A DNA stretch of 64,000 nucleotides, taken from positions 24,270 through 88,269 of the forward strand of contig NZ_BLJO01000009.1 of NCBI RefSeq assembly GCF_009932555.1, written 5' to 3'. Both the position numbers and the translations under genes were made by a program. The notes under the pieces were generated by a model. The model was given only the letters and a program-made list of their open reading frames with translations, was not told the DNA's origin and did no database searches. The stretch's first letter is position 1. Each line of letters begins with the position of its first letter. This DNA comes from Steroidobacter agaridevorans (GTDB taxonomy: Bacteria > Pseudomonadota > Gammaproteobacteria > Steroidobacterales > Steroidobacteraceae). This document shows positions 27,446 through 35,979 of the stretch, piece by piece.

Positions 27446-27486
27446 TGTCGCCAGTCATCAAGACGCCACGGCGCCGCACCTTCTAG
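27446..27486 (+). promoter_or_regulatory. Putative AraC-type promoter of the acyl-CoA ligase
   Basis: Half-site TGTCGCCAG followed by CATCAAGAC at 27446-27464; TCAAGA at 27458-27463 would be the -35 element and TTCTAG at 27481 the -10, with 17 bp between. The same arrangement occurs before the Rieske oxygenase and the TonB receptor at 43592. The upstream half-site 22 bp earlier is weak here. Confidence 0.5.
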
Positions 27487-27513
27487 CTTTGCAGGCCCTA
27501 CAAGGCTGCAGCA

Positions 27514-29151
27514 ATGCCCAGTGATTTGAGCACCCAGCGCAAACTGATCGCCGGACGGTCGATCCGATGGAACGATGAACGGGCATCGCAGGCATACGCA
27601 CGCGGCCAATGGATCCGCGAAACTCTCGCGGACGCGCTTCAGAAAGCAGCTCAGCAAGCTCCACAGCGAATATTGTTGATCGATGCCGAGCGCCGCATCG
27701 ACTGCGCGACGCTGCACGCCGAAGCGACGGCTCTTGCGCACGCGATGCTGGCCCGGGCGCCGACCGGCAGTGTGATTTCATTCATGCTGCCGAACTGGCA
27801 CGAAGCGGCGGTTATCTATCTGGCCGCAACGCTCGCAGGCATGGTCGTAAATCCCATCCTGCCGTCGCTGCGCGATCGCGAGCTGCAGTTCATCCTGAAA
27901 GACGTCGACAGCCGGATGGTCTTCGTGCCGGCGCGCTTCCGTCAGCAGGAATGCGCGGCCATGCTGAGTCGAGTCGTTGCGCAGCTCGATTCGCCGCCCG
28001 ATGTCGTTGTGTTGCGTGGTGAGCCAGGCGGACACATCGCCTACGAGTCGTTACTTCGCGAGCAAGCACGCGCGACCACTTCGTTCCCAACGCGCGATCC
28101 GGACGCCGTGCGAATGATCCTTTACACCTCGGGCACCACCGGCCGACCCAAGGGCGTCATGCATAGTCACAATTCGCTGCATGCGCTGATCCAACAGATC
28201 CGCAACCATTGGCTGGCGACGCCGGGGGACAAATTTCTGGTGCCCTCACCCATCGGTCACATCGGCGGCTCGATCTATTCCTTCGAAGGCCCGTTGCTGC
28301 TCGGAACTACCGCAGTGTTGATGGATCGCTGGGATCCCGACGAGGCCGTGCGCATCATGGATCGCGAAGGCTGCACGCACATGGCGGGCGCGACGCCGTT
28401 CCTGGAACAAATCCTCGCCGCCGCGCGACGCGCTGGCACTCGCGTGCCCAGCCTGAAAGTATTCATCTGCGGAGGCGCTTCGGTGCCGCCCGCGCTGATC
28501 CGGAACGCCGCCGATTATTTCGAGCGCGCCGTCGTCTCGCGAGTGTACGGCTCGACGGAAGTGCCAGTGACGACCGTTGGGGTCATCGATCCAAACGATG
28601 TCGCCCACGCCGCCGACACCGATGGGCGCGCCGGGTTTGCCGATATCAAGCTCATCGATCATTCATCGGCGCCGGCCGGTCAGGGCGAAATTCATGCTCG
28701 AGGCCCACAGATGCTGGTGGGCTATCTGCATCCCGAAGACGAGAACGATGCATTCGACGCGGAAGGCTACTTCCGCACCGGCGATCTCGCGCGCTGGGTC
28801 GATGGCGACCATGTCGTCGTCACCGGCCGCGCCAAGGACATCATCATCCGCAACGGCGAAAACATTTCGCCCAAGGAAGTGGAAGACCTGCTGGTGAGTC
28901 ATCCGCAGGTCGCGGAGATCGCCATCGTCGGACTTCCGGATGCCCGCACAGGCGAGCGAGCCTGCGCCGTGATAGTTCCCAAGGGAACGCCAGGACCGAC
29001 CGTCGCAAGCTTGGGCGAATTTCTCGACGCGCAGCGGGTTGCGAAGTTCAAGTTCCCAGAACAGGTCGTGCTGTGGGACGCGCTGCCCAAGAACGACGCC
29101 GGCAAAGTCCTGAAACATCAGATTCGCGCGACGCTCGCGCAGAACCATTGA
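27514..29151 (+). CDS. Acyl-CoA synthetase (AMP-dependent ligase)
   Basis: 545 aa ANL-superfamily ligase. LYTSGTTGRPKGVMHSH is the phosphate loop, YGSTEVPV the adenine motif, GYFRTGDLARW the hinge region, and PKNDAGKVLKHQIR carries the catalytic Lys near the C terminus. It activates a carboxylate to its CoA thioester through an acyl-AMP. Length and motifs resemble cyclohexanecarboxylate-, FadD3- and medium-chain ligases; the substrate is unknown. ATG at 27514; followed after 3 bp by an acyl-CoA dehydrogenase. Putative AraC-type promoter 48 bp upstream. Confidence 0.93.
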   Translation: MPSDLSTQRKLIAGRSIRWNDERASQAYARGQWIRETLADALQKAAQQAPQRILLIDAERRIDCATLHAEATALAHAMLARAPTGSVISFMLPNWHEAAVIYLAATLAGMVVNPILPSLRDRELQFILKDVDSRMVFVPARFRQQECAAMLSRVVAQLDSPPDVVVLRGEPGGHIAYESLLREQARATTSFPTRDPDAVRMILYTSGTTGRPKGVMHSHNSLHALIQQIRNHWLATPGDKFLVPSPIGHIGGSIYSFEGPLLLGTTAVLMDRWDPDEAVRIMDREGCTHMAGATPFLEQILAAARRAGTRVPSLKVFICGGASVPPALIRNAADYFERAVVSRVYGSTEVPVTTVGVIDPNDVAHAADTDGRAGFADIKLIDHSSAPAGQGEIHARGPQMLVGYLHPEDENDAFDAEGYFRTGDLARWVDGDHVVVTGRAKDIIIRNGENISPKEVEDLLVSHPQVAEIAIVGLPDARTGERACAVIVPKGTPGPTVASLGEFLDAQRVAKFKFPEQVVLWDALPKNDAGKVLKHQIRATLAQNH

Positions 29152-29154
29152 ACG

Positions 29155-30306
29155 ATGGGCACACACACCGCGACTGACGCCGCCGGTTCGATCGCCGAGT
29201 TTCGACGCGAAGCCCGCGCGTGGCTCGAAGCGAATGCTCCGCGAGAGCCGTCGCCCGAAGACGGTCCAGAGTCCCGCGACTACGTTCTAGCCTGGCAGCG
29301 CAAGCAGGCCCAGGGTGGATGGGCCGGCATCAATTGGCCCAAGGAAGTCGGCGGCCGCGGTTTGTCCGTGCTCGAACAAATCGTCTGGTTCGAAGAATAC
29401 GCACGCGCCGGCGCGCCCTCCCCCCTCAACGCCTCCTTCGTCGCCCTGAATCACGCCGGCCCGACGCTGATCGCCTGCGGCAATCCGGAGCAGAAGGCAT
29501 TTCATCTGCCCAAGATCCTCGCGGGCGAAGTCATCTGGTGCCAGGGCTTCTCCGAACCCGGCGCCGGCTCCGATCTCGCAAGCGTGCGAACACGCGGCAG
29601 GATCGACGGCGACACGCTGATTATCGAGGGGCACAAGATCTGGTCGAGCTTTGCCGACATCGCCGACTGGCAAGAACTGCTGATCCGCACGGATCCGAGC
29701 GCGAAAGCCTCGGCCGCGCTCACCTGGGTCATCTGCCCGATGAATCTTCCGGGCATCACCGTGCGTCCGATTCGAACGATGGCCGGGCCACGCAAGTACT
29801 GCGAAGTGTTCTACGACTCGGTGCGTGTGCCGCTATCGAATGTTGTAGGCGGCGTGAACAACGGTTGGTCGACGGCGATGTCCACACTCAGCTTCGAGCG
29901 CGGCACGGCGGGACTTGCGCTGCTGATTGGACTCACCATCAAAGTCGAACAGCTGCTGGCCGCATGCCCGGCCAGTCGAGCCGAATTGCGTCAGCGACTG
30001 GGACGCTTGCGAGCCGAAGGCCAGTCGATCCGCGCCATGACGTATCGATTCGCGCTCGACTCCGAAAACAGCGTCCCCGACGCGAGCGGCTCGATGATTC
30101 GCCTGAGTTTCGCCGAGTTCTCACAACGGGTGACGGCGGCAGCAATCGATCTCTACGGCATCGACGCCCCAGAAGTCGTCGGCATGCACGGCTGGGGCCA
30201 CGATTATCTGGACGCGTTCTCGGAAACGATCGCGGGAGGCACGGCCGAAATCCAACGCAACATCATTGCAGAACGCGTGCTCGGGCTGCCGAAAGGGCCG
30301 CGCTGA
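29155..30306 (+). CDS. Acyl-CoA dehydrogenase (alpha type)
   Basis: 383 aa with all usual parts. QGFSEPGAGSDLASVRTRG is the FAD/substrate motif, IEGHKIWSSFADIADW the flavin-side strand, and IAGGTAEIQRNIIAERVLGLP the C-terminal signature. Belongs to the group that forms heterotetramers with short beta-type partners such as the product of 26391-27347 (inference). ATG at 29155, 3 bp after the CoA ligase, so it probably dehydrogenates the ligase product. Its 3' end is 6 bp from the frameshifted GntR gene on the other strand. Confidence 0.92.
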   Translation: MGTHTATDAAGSIAEFRREARAWLEANAPREPSPEDGPESRDYVLAWQRKQAQGGWAGINWPKEVGGRGLSVLEQIVWFEEYARAGAPSPLNASFVALNHAGPTLIACGNPEQKAFHLPKILAGEVIWCQGFSEPGAGSDLASVRTRGRIDGDTLIIEGHKIWSSFADIADWQELLIRTDPSAKASAALTWVICPMNLPGITVRPIRTMAGPRKYCEVFYDSVRVPLSNVVGGVNNGWSTAMSTLSFERGTAGLALLIGLTIKVEQLLAACPASRAELRQRLGRLRAEGQSIRAMTYRFALDSENSVPDASGSMIRLSFAEFSQRVTAAAIDLYGIDAPEVVGMHGWGHDYLDAFSETIAGGTAEIQRNIIAERVLGLPKGPR

Positions 30307-30312
30307 TCGCCC

Positions 30313-31094
30313 TTACATTTTGATCCGTCGCATCGTCATCGAGTGACGAAAGCGCGACGCTGGATGCGTATTGATCGTCACCTGCGCAACTTCCGCGTCC
30401 GAGCTCTTGTACGTGCGACGAACTTCGAGCGCCGCCGTTCCTGCCTCGACCTTCAAACTTTTCGCCAGCGCCGCCGACAGCACGGTCGCGCCAATCTCCT
30501 GGTGAACCTCAAGAATGCTCCGGCCGAATAAATCTTCGATCAGCGGGAAGATCGGCCCGACGTGTCGCCCCAACACTTTGCCGAGCGCGGCGAACTCGCG
30601 ATTGATGTAGTACTCCGTCCAGCACACCGGCGCCAGCGCCCCTTCGCGTTGGCGCAAACCGCGCACCGCGAGCCACTCCGCGCCCGCTGCCAGCCCCGTT
30701 CTTGCAGCAAGCTTGCCTCGATGGTCACCATGTCGACGGACTCGATGGCGAATCGTGCGCCGGTCGCAAACTCCAGCAGATCGTTGATCGAAACGACGTC
30801 CTGCGCGTATGCATCGGCCTTTGGCCGAGGCACGACGATAGTACCCGCACCTTGTCGCGAGGCGACCAAGCGGTCGTCACGCAGCCGGCGCAGAGCTTCG
30901 CGAATCGTGTAGTGACTGACGGCGAATCTTGCGCACAACTCACTCTCGGTGGGCAAATGCGAGCCGACTGGATAGCGGCCGCCAACAATCTCCGTCTTCA
31001 AGGTGCGTGCAACTTGCAAATACAGCGGATCATCCGACGCGCTCGCCTTCACTGGCTTCGGACGGACGACTCTTGTGGTAACTCTCGCGCGCAT
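30313..31094 (-). pseudogene. GntR/HutC-family regulator, frameshifted
   Basis: A winged-helix GntR domain (LYLQVARTLKTEIVGGRYP; LPTESELCARFAVSHYTIREALRRL) runs from the ATG at 31094. A UTRA effector domain (AEWLAVRGLRQREGALAPVCW through QVTINTHPASRFRH) follows in a different frame. The switch lies near 30708, where restoring one missing base rejoins the frames (LAARTGLAAGAEW reading). As given, translation of the first frame ends at 30540 without the effector domain. It is either a pseudogene, a sequencing error or, less likely, a programmed shift. It sits 7 bp after the SDR at 31102, in the same operon. Confidence 0.85.
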
Positions 31095-31101
31095 GAGCAG
31101 C

Positions 31102-32025
31102 TCAGCTGGCGGTCTTGCCTTTCGTCGCCATCTCGAAGCTGCGGCGGATGTGATCGATGTGCCCTGACGGCACGACGGGCAGAATCCAAGGCGAGCTCTT
31201 GTCCCGGATTGCATCGATCTGCTCGCTCACCTGCTCGACGGTCCACGCCGGACGATACACGCCGACACTCTCGCCGATGAACGCTTGCGCGACCCGGCCG
31301 GCGATGGACACCAGCATCTCGCCCGTGATCGAGCAGGACTCGTGAGCCAGCCAGCCGACCACTGGAGCCACCATTTCCGAGGTCATCGGCGGATACGCGC
31401 TGGTGTCGATGCCTTCAGCCATTCGGGTCACCGCGGCTGGCACGATGACATTGCATTTCACATTGTGCTCGGCGCCCTCGAGCGCGGCGACATTGGAAAG
31501 CCCGATCAAGCCTGCTTTGGAAACACCGTAGTTCACCTGGCGATGATTGCCGTACAAACCGCCGATGGATGAGGTCAACACGATGCGACCGTAGCCGGCG
31601 TCGCACATCACGGGGAATGCCGGACGCACGACGTTGAATGCCCCGCGCAGATGCACGTCGAGGACCGCATCGAAGTCGGCTTGCGTCATTTCGCGCAAGG
31701 ATGCTGCGCGAACATTGCCGGCGTTGTGAATCAGAATGTCGAGGCGGCCGTAACGATCCAACGCGGTCTGAACGATTGCCCTGCCGCCCTCGGCGGTAGC
31801 CACCGATGCGGTACTTACGACGGCTTCGCCGCCTGCCGCTTCGATCTCGCGAACCACGTCTTGCGCCGGCGTTGTATCGCTGCCAGCGCCCTGCAAACTT
31901 CCACCGGGATCGTTGACGACGACCTTCGCGCCCTTCGATGCGAGCAATAGCGCGTAGGCGCGTCCCAGTCCTCGCCCCGCACCTGTGATCACGGCCACTC
32001 GATTGTCGAATCTGAGCTCGGTCAC
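31102..32025 (-). CDS. SDR, HSD17B4-type 3-hydroxyacyl-CoA dehydrogenase-like
   Basis: 307 aa. RFDNRVAVITGAGRGLGRAY followed by VVVNDPGG and an extended insert before VVREIEAAGGEAV is the signature of the SDR domain of the peroxisomal multifunctional enzyme (HSD17B4), which oxidises 3R-hydroxyacyl-CoAs. NAGN, SSIGG and YGVSK complete the active site. GTG start at 32025, preceded by GGGGG; longer in-frame starts would pass through the direct repeats at 32064-32101. A likely beta-oxidation step. Divergent from the IclR gene. Confidence 0.9.
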   Translation of the reverse strand: MTELRFDNRVAVITGAGRGLGRAYALLLASKGAKVVVNDPGGSLQGAGSDTTPAQDVVREIEAAGGEAVVSTASVATAEGGRAIVQTALDRYGRLDILIHNAGNVRAASLREMTQADFDAVLDVHLRGAFNVVRPAFPVMCDAGYGRIVLTSSIGGLYGNHRQVNYGVSKAGLIGLSNVAALEGAEHNVKCNVIVPAAVTRMAEGIDTSAYPPMTSEMVAPVVGWLAHESCSITGEMLVSIAGRVAQAFIGESVGVYRPAWTVEQVSEQIDAIRDKSSPWILPVVPSGHIDHIRRSFEMATKGKTAS

Positions 32026-32063
32026 TGGCGCCCCCGTTTCGCACTGGTTTTCCCCACGATACC

Positions 32064-32101
32064 TCTCCGGAGGAATTTGACAAACTTCTCCGGAGGAATT
32101 T
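32064..32101. promoter_or_regulatory. Paired CTCCGGAG repeats, probable regulator site
   Basis: A 15-bp sequence (TCTCCGGAGGAATTT) occurs at 32064-32078 and again at 32087-32101, 23 bp apart, about two helical turns. Each carries the 8-bp palindrome CTCCGGAG. Between them, TTGACA at 32077-32082 could be a -35 element for the plus strand. It lies between the divergent SDR (32025) and IclR (32150) genes, where an IclR-type regulator would bind. Confidence 0.6.
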
Positions 32102-32149
32102 TCGCGCGCCGGGCTTGGCGGCCGCGCCGGGGTGGAGTCTAATTTCGCC

Positions 32150-32959
32150 ATGCTCAACGACGACGACCGCCGCTTCAGTTCACCCCAGTCCGTCACGCGG
32201 GTGATTCAAATTCTGGAAGCGCTTTGCGCCAGCCCGACGCCTATTGGCCTCGCGCAACTCAGCCGGACGCTGAATGCGCCAAAGAGCAGCATCGCGGCGT
32301 TGCTGCGTGGGCTGACGGAAGCTGACTTCGTCATTCCCACTGAAGGCGTTTATCGTCTGGGACCGGCGGCGTATGGCTTGGGCAGTGCGCTTCTGGAGGC
32401 GCGCCGGCGCTTACAATCGTCGAATTTCGTGCGCGAAGGCATGGTGCGTCTCGCGGAGCGGTCGGGAGAAACCGTGTTGTTCGCGGTGCGCGATTCCAGC
32501 GGTGACTCACTCACCTATGTCGATGTCATCGAGAGTCGCAACACGGTTCGTTTCGCCGTGTCGGTGGGCGACCGTCGTCCGCTGTACTGTACGGCGGGCG
32601 GCCGGATCCTCCTTGCGACGTTGCCGGACGAAGAGCTGCAAGCTTATTTGCAGCGGCTGAAACCCGATCAGCTCACGACCAAGACCGAAACAAACAAACG
32701 CCGCCTCACCGAAATCATTGCCGCCGCTCGCGACAGTGGCGTCGCCCAGACGGTCGATCAGGCGGCGGATGGCGTCAATGGCACAGCCTCAGCCATTCGC
32801 GATGCTGCCGGAACAGTGATCGGCGCGATCATCGTGGCGGCGCCGAGCTCCCGTCTGCAGGATCGGGGCGCCGAGCTGGCGCGTCTCGTCCTCGAAGAAG
32901 CGACAGCAATTTCCCGCAGCCTCGGATTCCGCACGCCGTCACTGTCGCGCGCCGGGTAA
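32150..32959 (+). CDS. IclR-family transcriptional regulator
   Basis: 269 aa. An N-terminal winged helix-turn-helix (SVTRVIQILEALCA; GLAQLSRTLNAPKSSIAALLRGL) is followed by the IclR effector-binding domain (YVDVIESRNTVRFAVSVGDRRPLYCTAGGRILLA; GVAQTVDQAADGVNGTASAIRD). Such regulators sense pathway intermediates. ATG at 32150 chosen; a GTG 18 nt upstream is possible. It is divergent from the HSD17B4-like SDR, with paired CTCCGGAG repeats between them, suggesting autoregulation and control of that operon. Confidence 0.9.
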   Translation: MLNDDDRRFSSPQSVTRVIQILEALCASPTPIGLAQLSRTLNAPKSSIAALLRGLTEADFVIPTEGVYRLGPAAYGLGSALLEARRRLQSSNFVREGMVRLAERSGETVLFAVRDSSGDSLTYVDVIESRNTVRFAVSVGDRRPLYCTAGGRILLATLPDEELQAYLQRLKPDQLTTKTETNKRRLTEIIAAARDSGVAQTVDQAADGVNGTASAIRDAAGTVIGAIIVAAPSSRLQDRGAELARLVLEEATAISRSLGFRTPSLSRAG

Positions 32960-32987
32960 TTCTCGCCCTTCGGCGGCGGCGTCAGGC

Positions 32988-33050
32988 TGTCGTCGATGGT
33001 TTGGATTTCTGCCGCGTCCCGTCAAGACCCCGGCCGGCCCTGCTCTTAAC
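32988..33050 (+). promoter_or_regulatory. Putative AraC-type promoter of the Rieske oxygenase operon
   Basis: TGTCGTCG at 32988 and TGCCGCG at 33010 are half-sites exactly 22 bp apart; TCAAGA at 33022-33027 and CTTAAC at 33045-33050 are separated by 17 bp. Spacing and sequence match the promoter at 43471-43533. The start codon is 36 bp further downstream. Confidence 0.6.
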
Positions 33051-33085
33051 TTCAGCCGTTGCGACCAGCCACGGCGGAGGATGTC

Positions 33086-34465
33086 ATGAGCACAGCTGCT
33101 GATACGATGGGTCAGACCGTCACGACGGCCGATGACCTGTCCAACGCAGTGACTTACGGCGTCGAGGCGTACACCTCCGAAGAGTACGCGCGAGCGGAGC
33201 GCGACAAGCTGTGGCGCAAGGTGTGGCAGCAAGTCGGGCGCGTCGAGGAAGTGCCGGAAGTCGGCAGCTTCCTCACCTACGACATCCTCGACGAGTCCAT
33301 CCTGATCGTGCGCTCGGCGCCCGATAAGTTTCGTGCGTTCTACAACGTTTGTTCGCATCGTGGCCGGCGCCTGGTGGACACACCGGCAGGCGAGAAACGC
33401 GCCTGCGGCAAACGTGACAACTTCGTCTGTGGCTTTCATGCGTGGCGCTACAACCTCGAAGGCAAGTGCACGCATGTCATGAACCAGGAGGATTGGAAAG
33501 GCGCGCTTTCGGATGAGCGCACGAGACTGGGTGAAGTGAAGGTGGATACCTGGGGCGGATGGCTCTGGATCAACCTGGATCCGAACGCAGGATCGCTGCG
33601 CGAGTATCTCGAGCCAGCTGCGAGCCTGCTCGATCCGTTCCAATTGCAGAACATGCGTTATCGCTGGCGCCGCTGGATCGTCTTCGATTGCAACTGGAAG
33701 GTGGCGATGGAGGCGTTCAGCGAGACGTATCACGTGCCGGGCACGCATCCGGAGTTCATGCCTTACGGCGACTTCCGCGGCTGGGCACGGGCCCAAGGTC
33801 TCCACAGCAACATCGGCTATGACGCGCCGAAGGGAATGGATGAGAACCAGGCGAAGCTGCGGCTAGGCTCGGGCGGCGATCCGCGCGTGTCGACGGCGCA
33901 GTTGCAGCTCTACACGTGGGAGCACGCGAATACGAACACGACACAGACCCTGGTCAAAGCTGCCCAGCGACTCGTCGATGAGTTGCCGGAGGGAACGCCG
34001 GCGGACAAGGTCTTGAAACACTGGCTCGACTCAGCGCGGCGCGATGACGCTGCTCGCGGCGTCGTATGGCCGACGGTCGATCCGACGCACGTCGGCAAGA
34101 GCGGCACGGCATGGCAGATCTTCCCGAATTTCCAGATCGGTCACGCGTTGAACAATGCGCTGTGTTACAGCGCGCGTCCGTATGGCTACAACCCCGATAA
34201 GTGCATCTTCGAAGCGGCGGTGTATGAGTTGTTTCCCAAAGGCGAAGAGCCGAAAACGGAATGGCAATACACGCCAGCGGACGACGCCGGCTGGCGCACG
34301 GTCCTGCCGCAGGACTTCTCCAACATGGCGGCGGTTCAGCAGGGACTGAAGAACGGTGGCTTCCGCGGGACGCTGACGAATCCGTATCGGGAGCAGTCGA
34401 TCAGCAATCTGCATCGGAATCTGGCGAGGTATATGGGTGGGACTGGTGCACCGAGGAAGTTGTGA
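33086..34465 (+). CDS. Rieske non-heme iron oxygenase, alpha subunit
   Basis: 459 aa ring-hydroxylating oxygenase large subunit. The Rieske [2Fe-2S] ligands are Cys89-x-His91 (CSHRGRR) and Cys115-x2-His118 (CGFH). The mononuclear iron site begins with ETYHVPGTHPEF (His216, His221). It inserts oxygen into an aromatic or alicyclic substrate with electrons from a reductase and ferredoxin, neither of which is next to it. ATG at 33086 has CGGAGG 6 nt upstream. First gene of a plus operon with an SDR, a SnoaL-like and an ABM-like gene; no beta-subunit gene follows, so a homomultimer is likely. Confidence 0.93.
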   Translation: MSTAADTMGQTVTTADDLSNAVTYGVEAYTSEEYARAERDKLWRKVWQQVGRVEEVPEVGSFLTYDILDESILIVRSAPDKFRAFYNVCSHRGRRLVDTPAGEKRACGKRDNFVCGFHAWRYNLEGKCTHVMNQEDWKGALSDERTRLGEVKVDTWGGWLWINLDPNAGSLREYLEPAASLLDPFQLQNMRYRWRRWIVFDCNWKVAMEAFSETYHVPGTHPEFMPYGDFRGWARAQGLHSNIGYDAPKGMDENQAKLRLGSGGDPRVSTAQLQLYTWEHANTNTTQTLVKAAQRLVDELPEGTPADKVLKHWLDSARRDDAARGVVWPTVDPTHVGKSGTAWQIFPNFQIGHALNNALCYSARPYGYNPDKCIFEAAVYELFPKGEEPKTEWQYTPADDAGWRTVLPQDFSNMAAVQQGLKNGGFRGTLTNPYREQSISNLHRNLARYMGGTGAPRKL

Positions 34466-34469
34466 GGCC

Positions 34470-35330
34470 ATGCGCTCACTCTCGAACAAAGTCGCCGTCG
34501 TCACCGGCGCCAGCCGGGGCATCGGCAAAGGCATCGCGCTGGCGCTCGCTGAGGAAGGTGCGACGGTCTATGTCACGGGCCGCACTGTCACGCCCGGCTC
34601 TTATCCCCTGCCGGGCACCGTTGGCGAAACCGCAGTCGAAGTCGACCGTCGCGGCGGTAAAGGGATCGCTGTTCAAGTGGACCATGCGAACGACGCTCAG
34701 GTCGCAGCTCTATTCGAGCGCGTCAAAGCCGAGCAAGGTCGGCTAGACATCCTGGTGAACAACGCCTTTTCCTTACCCGAAGATCTCACCGAGCCCAAAT
34801 CCTTCTGGGAGAAACCGCTCTCGAATTGGGAGATGGTCGACGTCGGCGTGCGATCGAACTTCGTCGCGGCGTGGCATGCGGCGCAGATCATGGCGCCGCA
34901 GCGGTCCGGCCTGATCGTCGCAACATCGGGCTACGTCGGAGTGACATACACCTACGGCGTCGTCTTCGGCACCTGCAAAGCCGCCGTCGATCGGATGGCG
35001 CGAGACATGGCGATCGAGCTCAAGCCGTACAACGTCGCATCCGTGTCGCTTTGGCTCGGACTGACATTCACGGAGCGCGCGGAGCGCAATCTCAGCCGCA
35101 ACCCGGCGATGAAACAACAGACGGTCACCGACCCGAATGTGGGCTCCTCCGTCGAGTTCCCGGGTCGCGTCATCGCCGCGCTCGCCAAGGATCCAAACGT
35201 ACTGAAGCGCACCGGCGGCACATACATCGCGGCGGAGCTGGCGCGCGAGTACGGCGTCACTGACATCAATGGCAACGTACCTCCTTCCCTACGCGCGCAG
35301 CGCGGTTCTCCGATTTGGGCACCGGTGTAA
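34470..35330 (+). CDS. SDR (DHRS1-like) with Phe in the catalytic Tyr position
   Basis: 286 aa SDR closest in pattern to the DHRS1 group. TGASRGIGKG is the cofactor loop, VNNAF follows strand 4 and ATSGY carries Ser153. The residue 13 positions later, normally Tyr of YxxxK, is Phe166 in VVFGTCKAAVDRM; Lys170 is kept. The codon is TTC, so this is not a translation artefact. Loss of the Tyr hydroxyl usually destroys normal SDR catalysis; Tyr162 lies 4 residues earlier and might substitute. Starts 4 bp after the Rieske gene. Function is therefore uncertain: altered chemistry or a non-catalytic role. Confidence 0.88.
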   Translation: MRSLSNKVAVVTGASRGIGKGIALALAEEGATVYVTGRTVTPGSYPLPGTVGETAVEVDRRGGKGIAVQVDHANDAQVAALFERVKAEQGRLDILVNNAFSLPEDLTEPKSFWEKPLSNWEMVDVGVRSNFVAAWHAAQIMAPQRSGLIVATSGYVGVTYTYGVVFGTCKAAVDRMARDMAIELKPYNVASVSLWLGLTFTERAERNLSRNPAMKQQTVTDPNVGSSVEFPGRVIAALAKDPNVLKRTGGTYIAAELAREYGVTDINGNVPPSLRAQRGSPIWAPV

Positions 35331-35333
35331 GCG

Positions 35334-35876
35334 ATGACGAACGACAGGCTCGCGGAACTGCTCGATCGCCAAGACATTCTCGATTGCTTGATCCGCTTCA
35401 GCCGCGGCATGGATCGGTTCGATCGCGAGCTGTTCCTCTCCGCGTTCCACTCCGACGCCGTAATCGCCGCGGGTCCATTCGTCGGCGGACCGGTCGAGCT
35501 TTACGACTGGGCCGCAAGCCTGCACGAGCAGGGACAGTCGGCCACGCATCACAACCTGCTGAACCATAGCTGTGAGATCGACGGCAACGTCGCGCACACC
35601 GAGACCTATTACTTGTTCGTCGGCCGCAATCGCGACGACACGAACTGGATGGCGGGCGGACGTTACATCGATCGGCTGGAGCGCCGTGACGGCCCGTGGA
35701 AGATCGCGTTACGGACGAATGCCATCGAATGGTCCGGCATGGTGCCGACGATGCCGATTCCGTTCGCGGACGTGCCGGGTATCCATATCAACGGTACGCC
35801 GTCGCGCGACAGGAAGGATCCGTCATACCAGCGACCGCTGGCCAACCAACGCCCGCTACACATGCCCGGCCGTTGA
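35334..35876 (+). CDS. SnoaL-like/NTF2-fold protein
   Basis: 180 aa. DRQDILDCLIRFSRGMDRFDRELF and AFHSDAVIAAGPFVGG are typical of the SnoaL_4 group that includes bile-acid 7-alpha-dehydratase and scytalone-dehydratase relatives. GGRYIDRLERRDGPWKIALRT is the last long strand pair. Possible dehydratase or isomerase acting after the Rieske/SDR pair (inference). It begins 3 bp after the SDR. Its last codons run into a tandem repeat of about 36 bp, so the C terminus may be variable between strains. Confidence 0.82.
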   Translation: MTNDRLAELLDRQDILDCLIRFSRGMDRFDRELFLSAFHSDAVIAAGPFVGGPVELYDWAASLHEQGQSATHHNLLNHSCEIDGNVAHTETYYLFVGRNRDDTNWMAGGRYIDRLERRDGPWKIALRTNAIEWSGMVPTMPIPFADVPGIHINGTPSRDRKDPSYQRPLANQRPLHMPGR

Positions 35877-35968
35877 CCAACTAAACGTGCGCCAAACATC
35901 CCAGGGCCGCCGCTGACCAACGAACGTCCGCTAAACGTTGCTGGGCCGCTGACCAACGAACAGTCACG
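35836..35968 (+). repeat. Imperfect tandem repeat, about 36-bp period
   Basis: Units built on CGCTGACCAACGAACG...CGCT start at 35836, 35871, 35911 and 35947 (last one partial). The first overlaps the 3' end of the SnoaL-like gene; the rest fill the gap to 35980. The copies are diverged but clearly related. A minisatellite-like array, possibly length-variable. Confidence 0.7.
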
Positions 35969-35979
35969 AGGAACATCGC

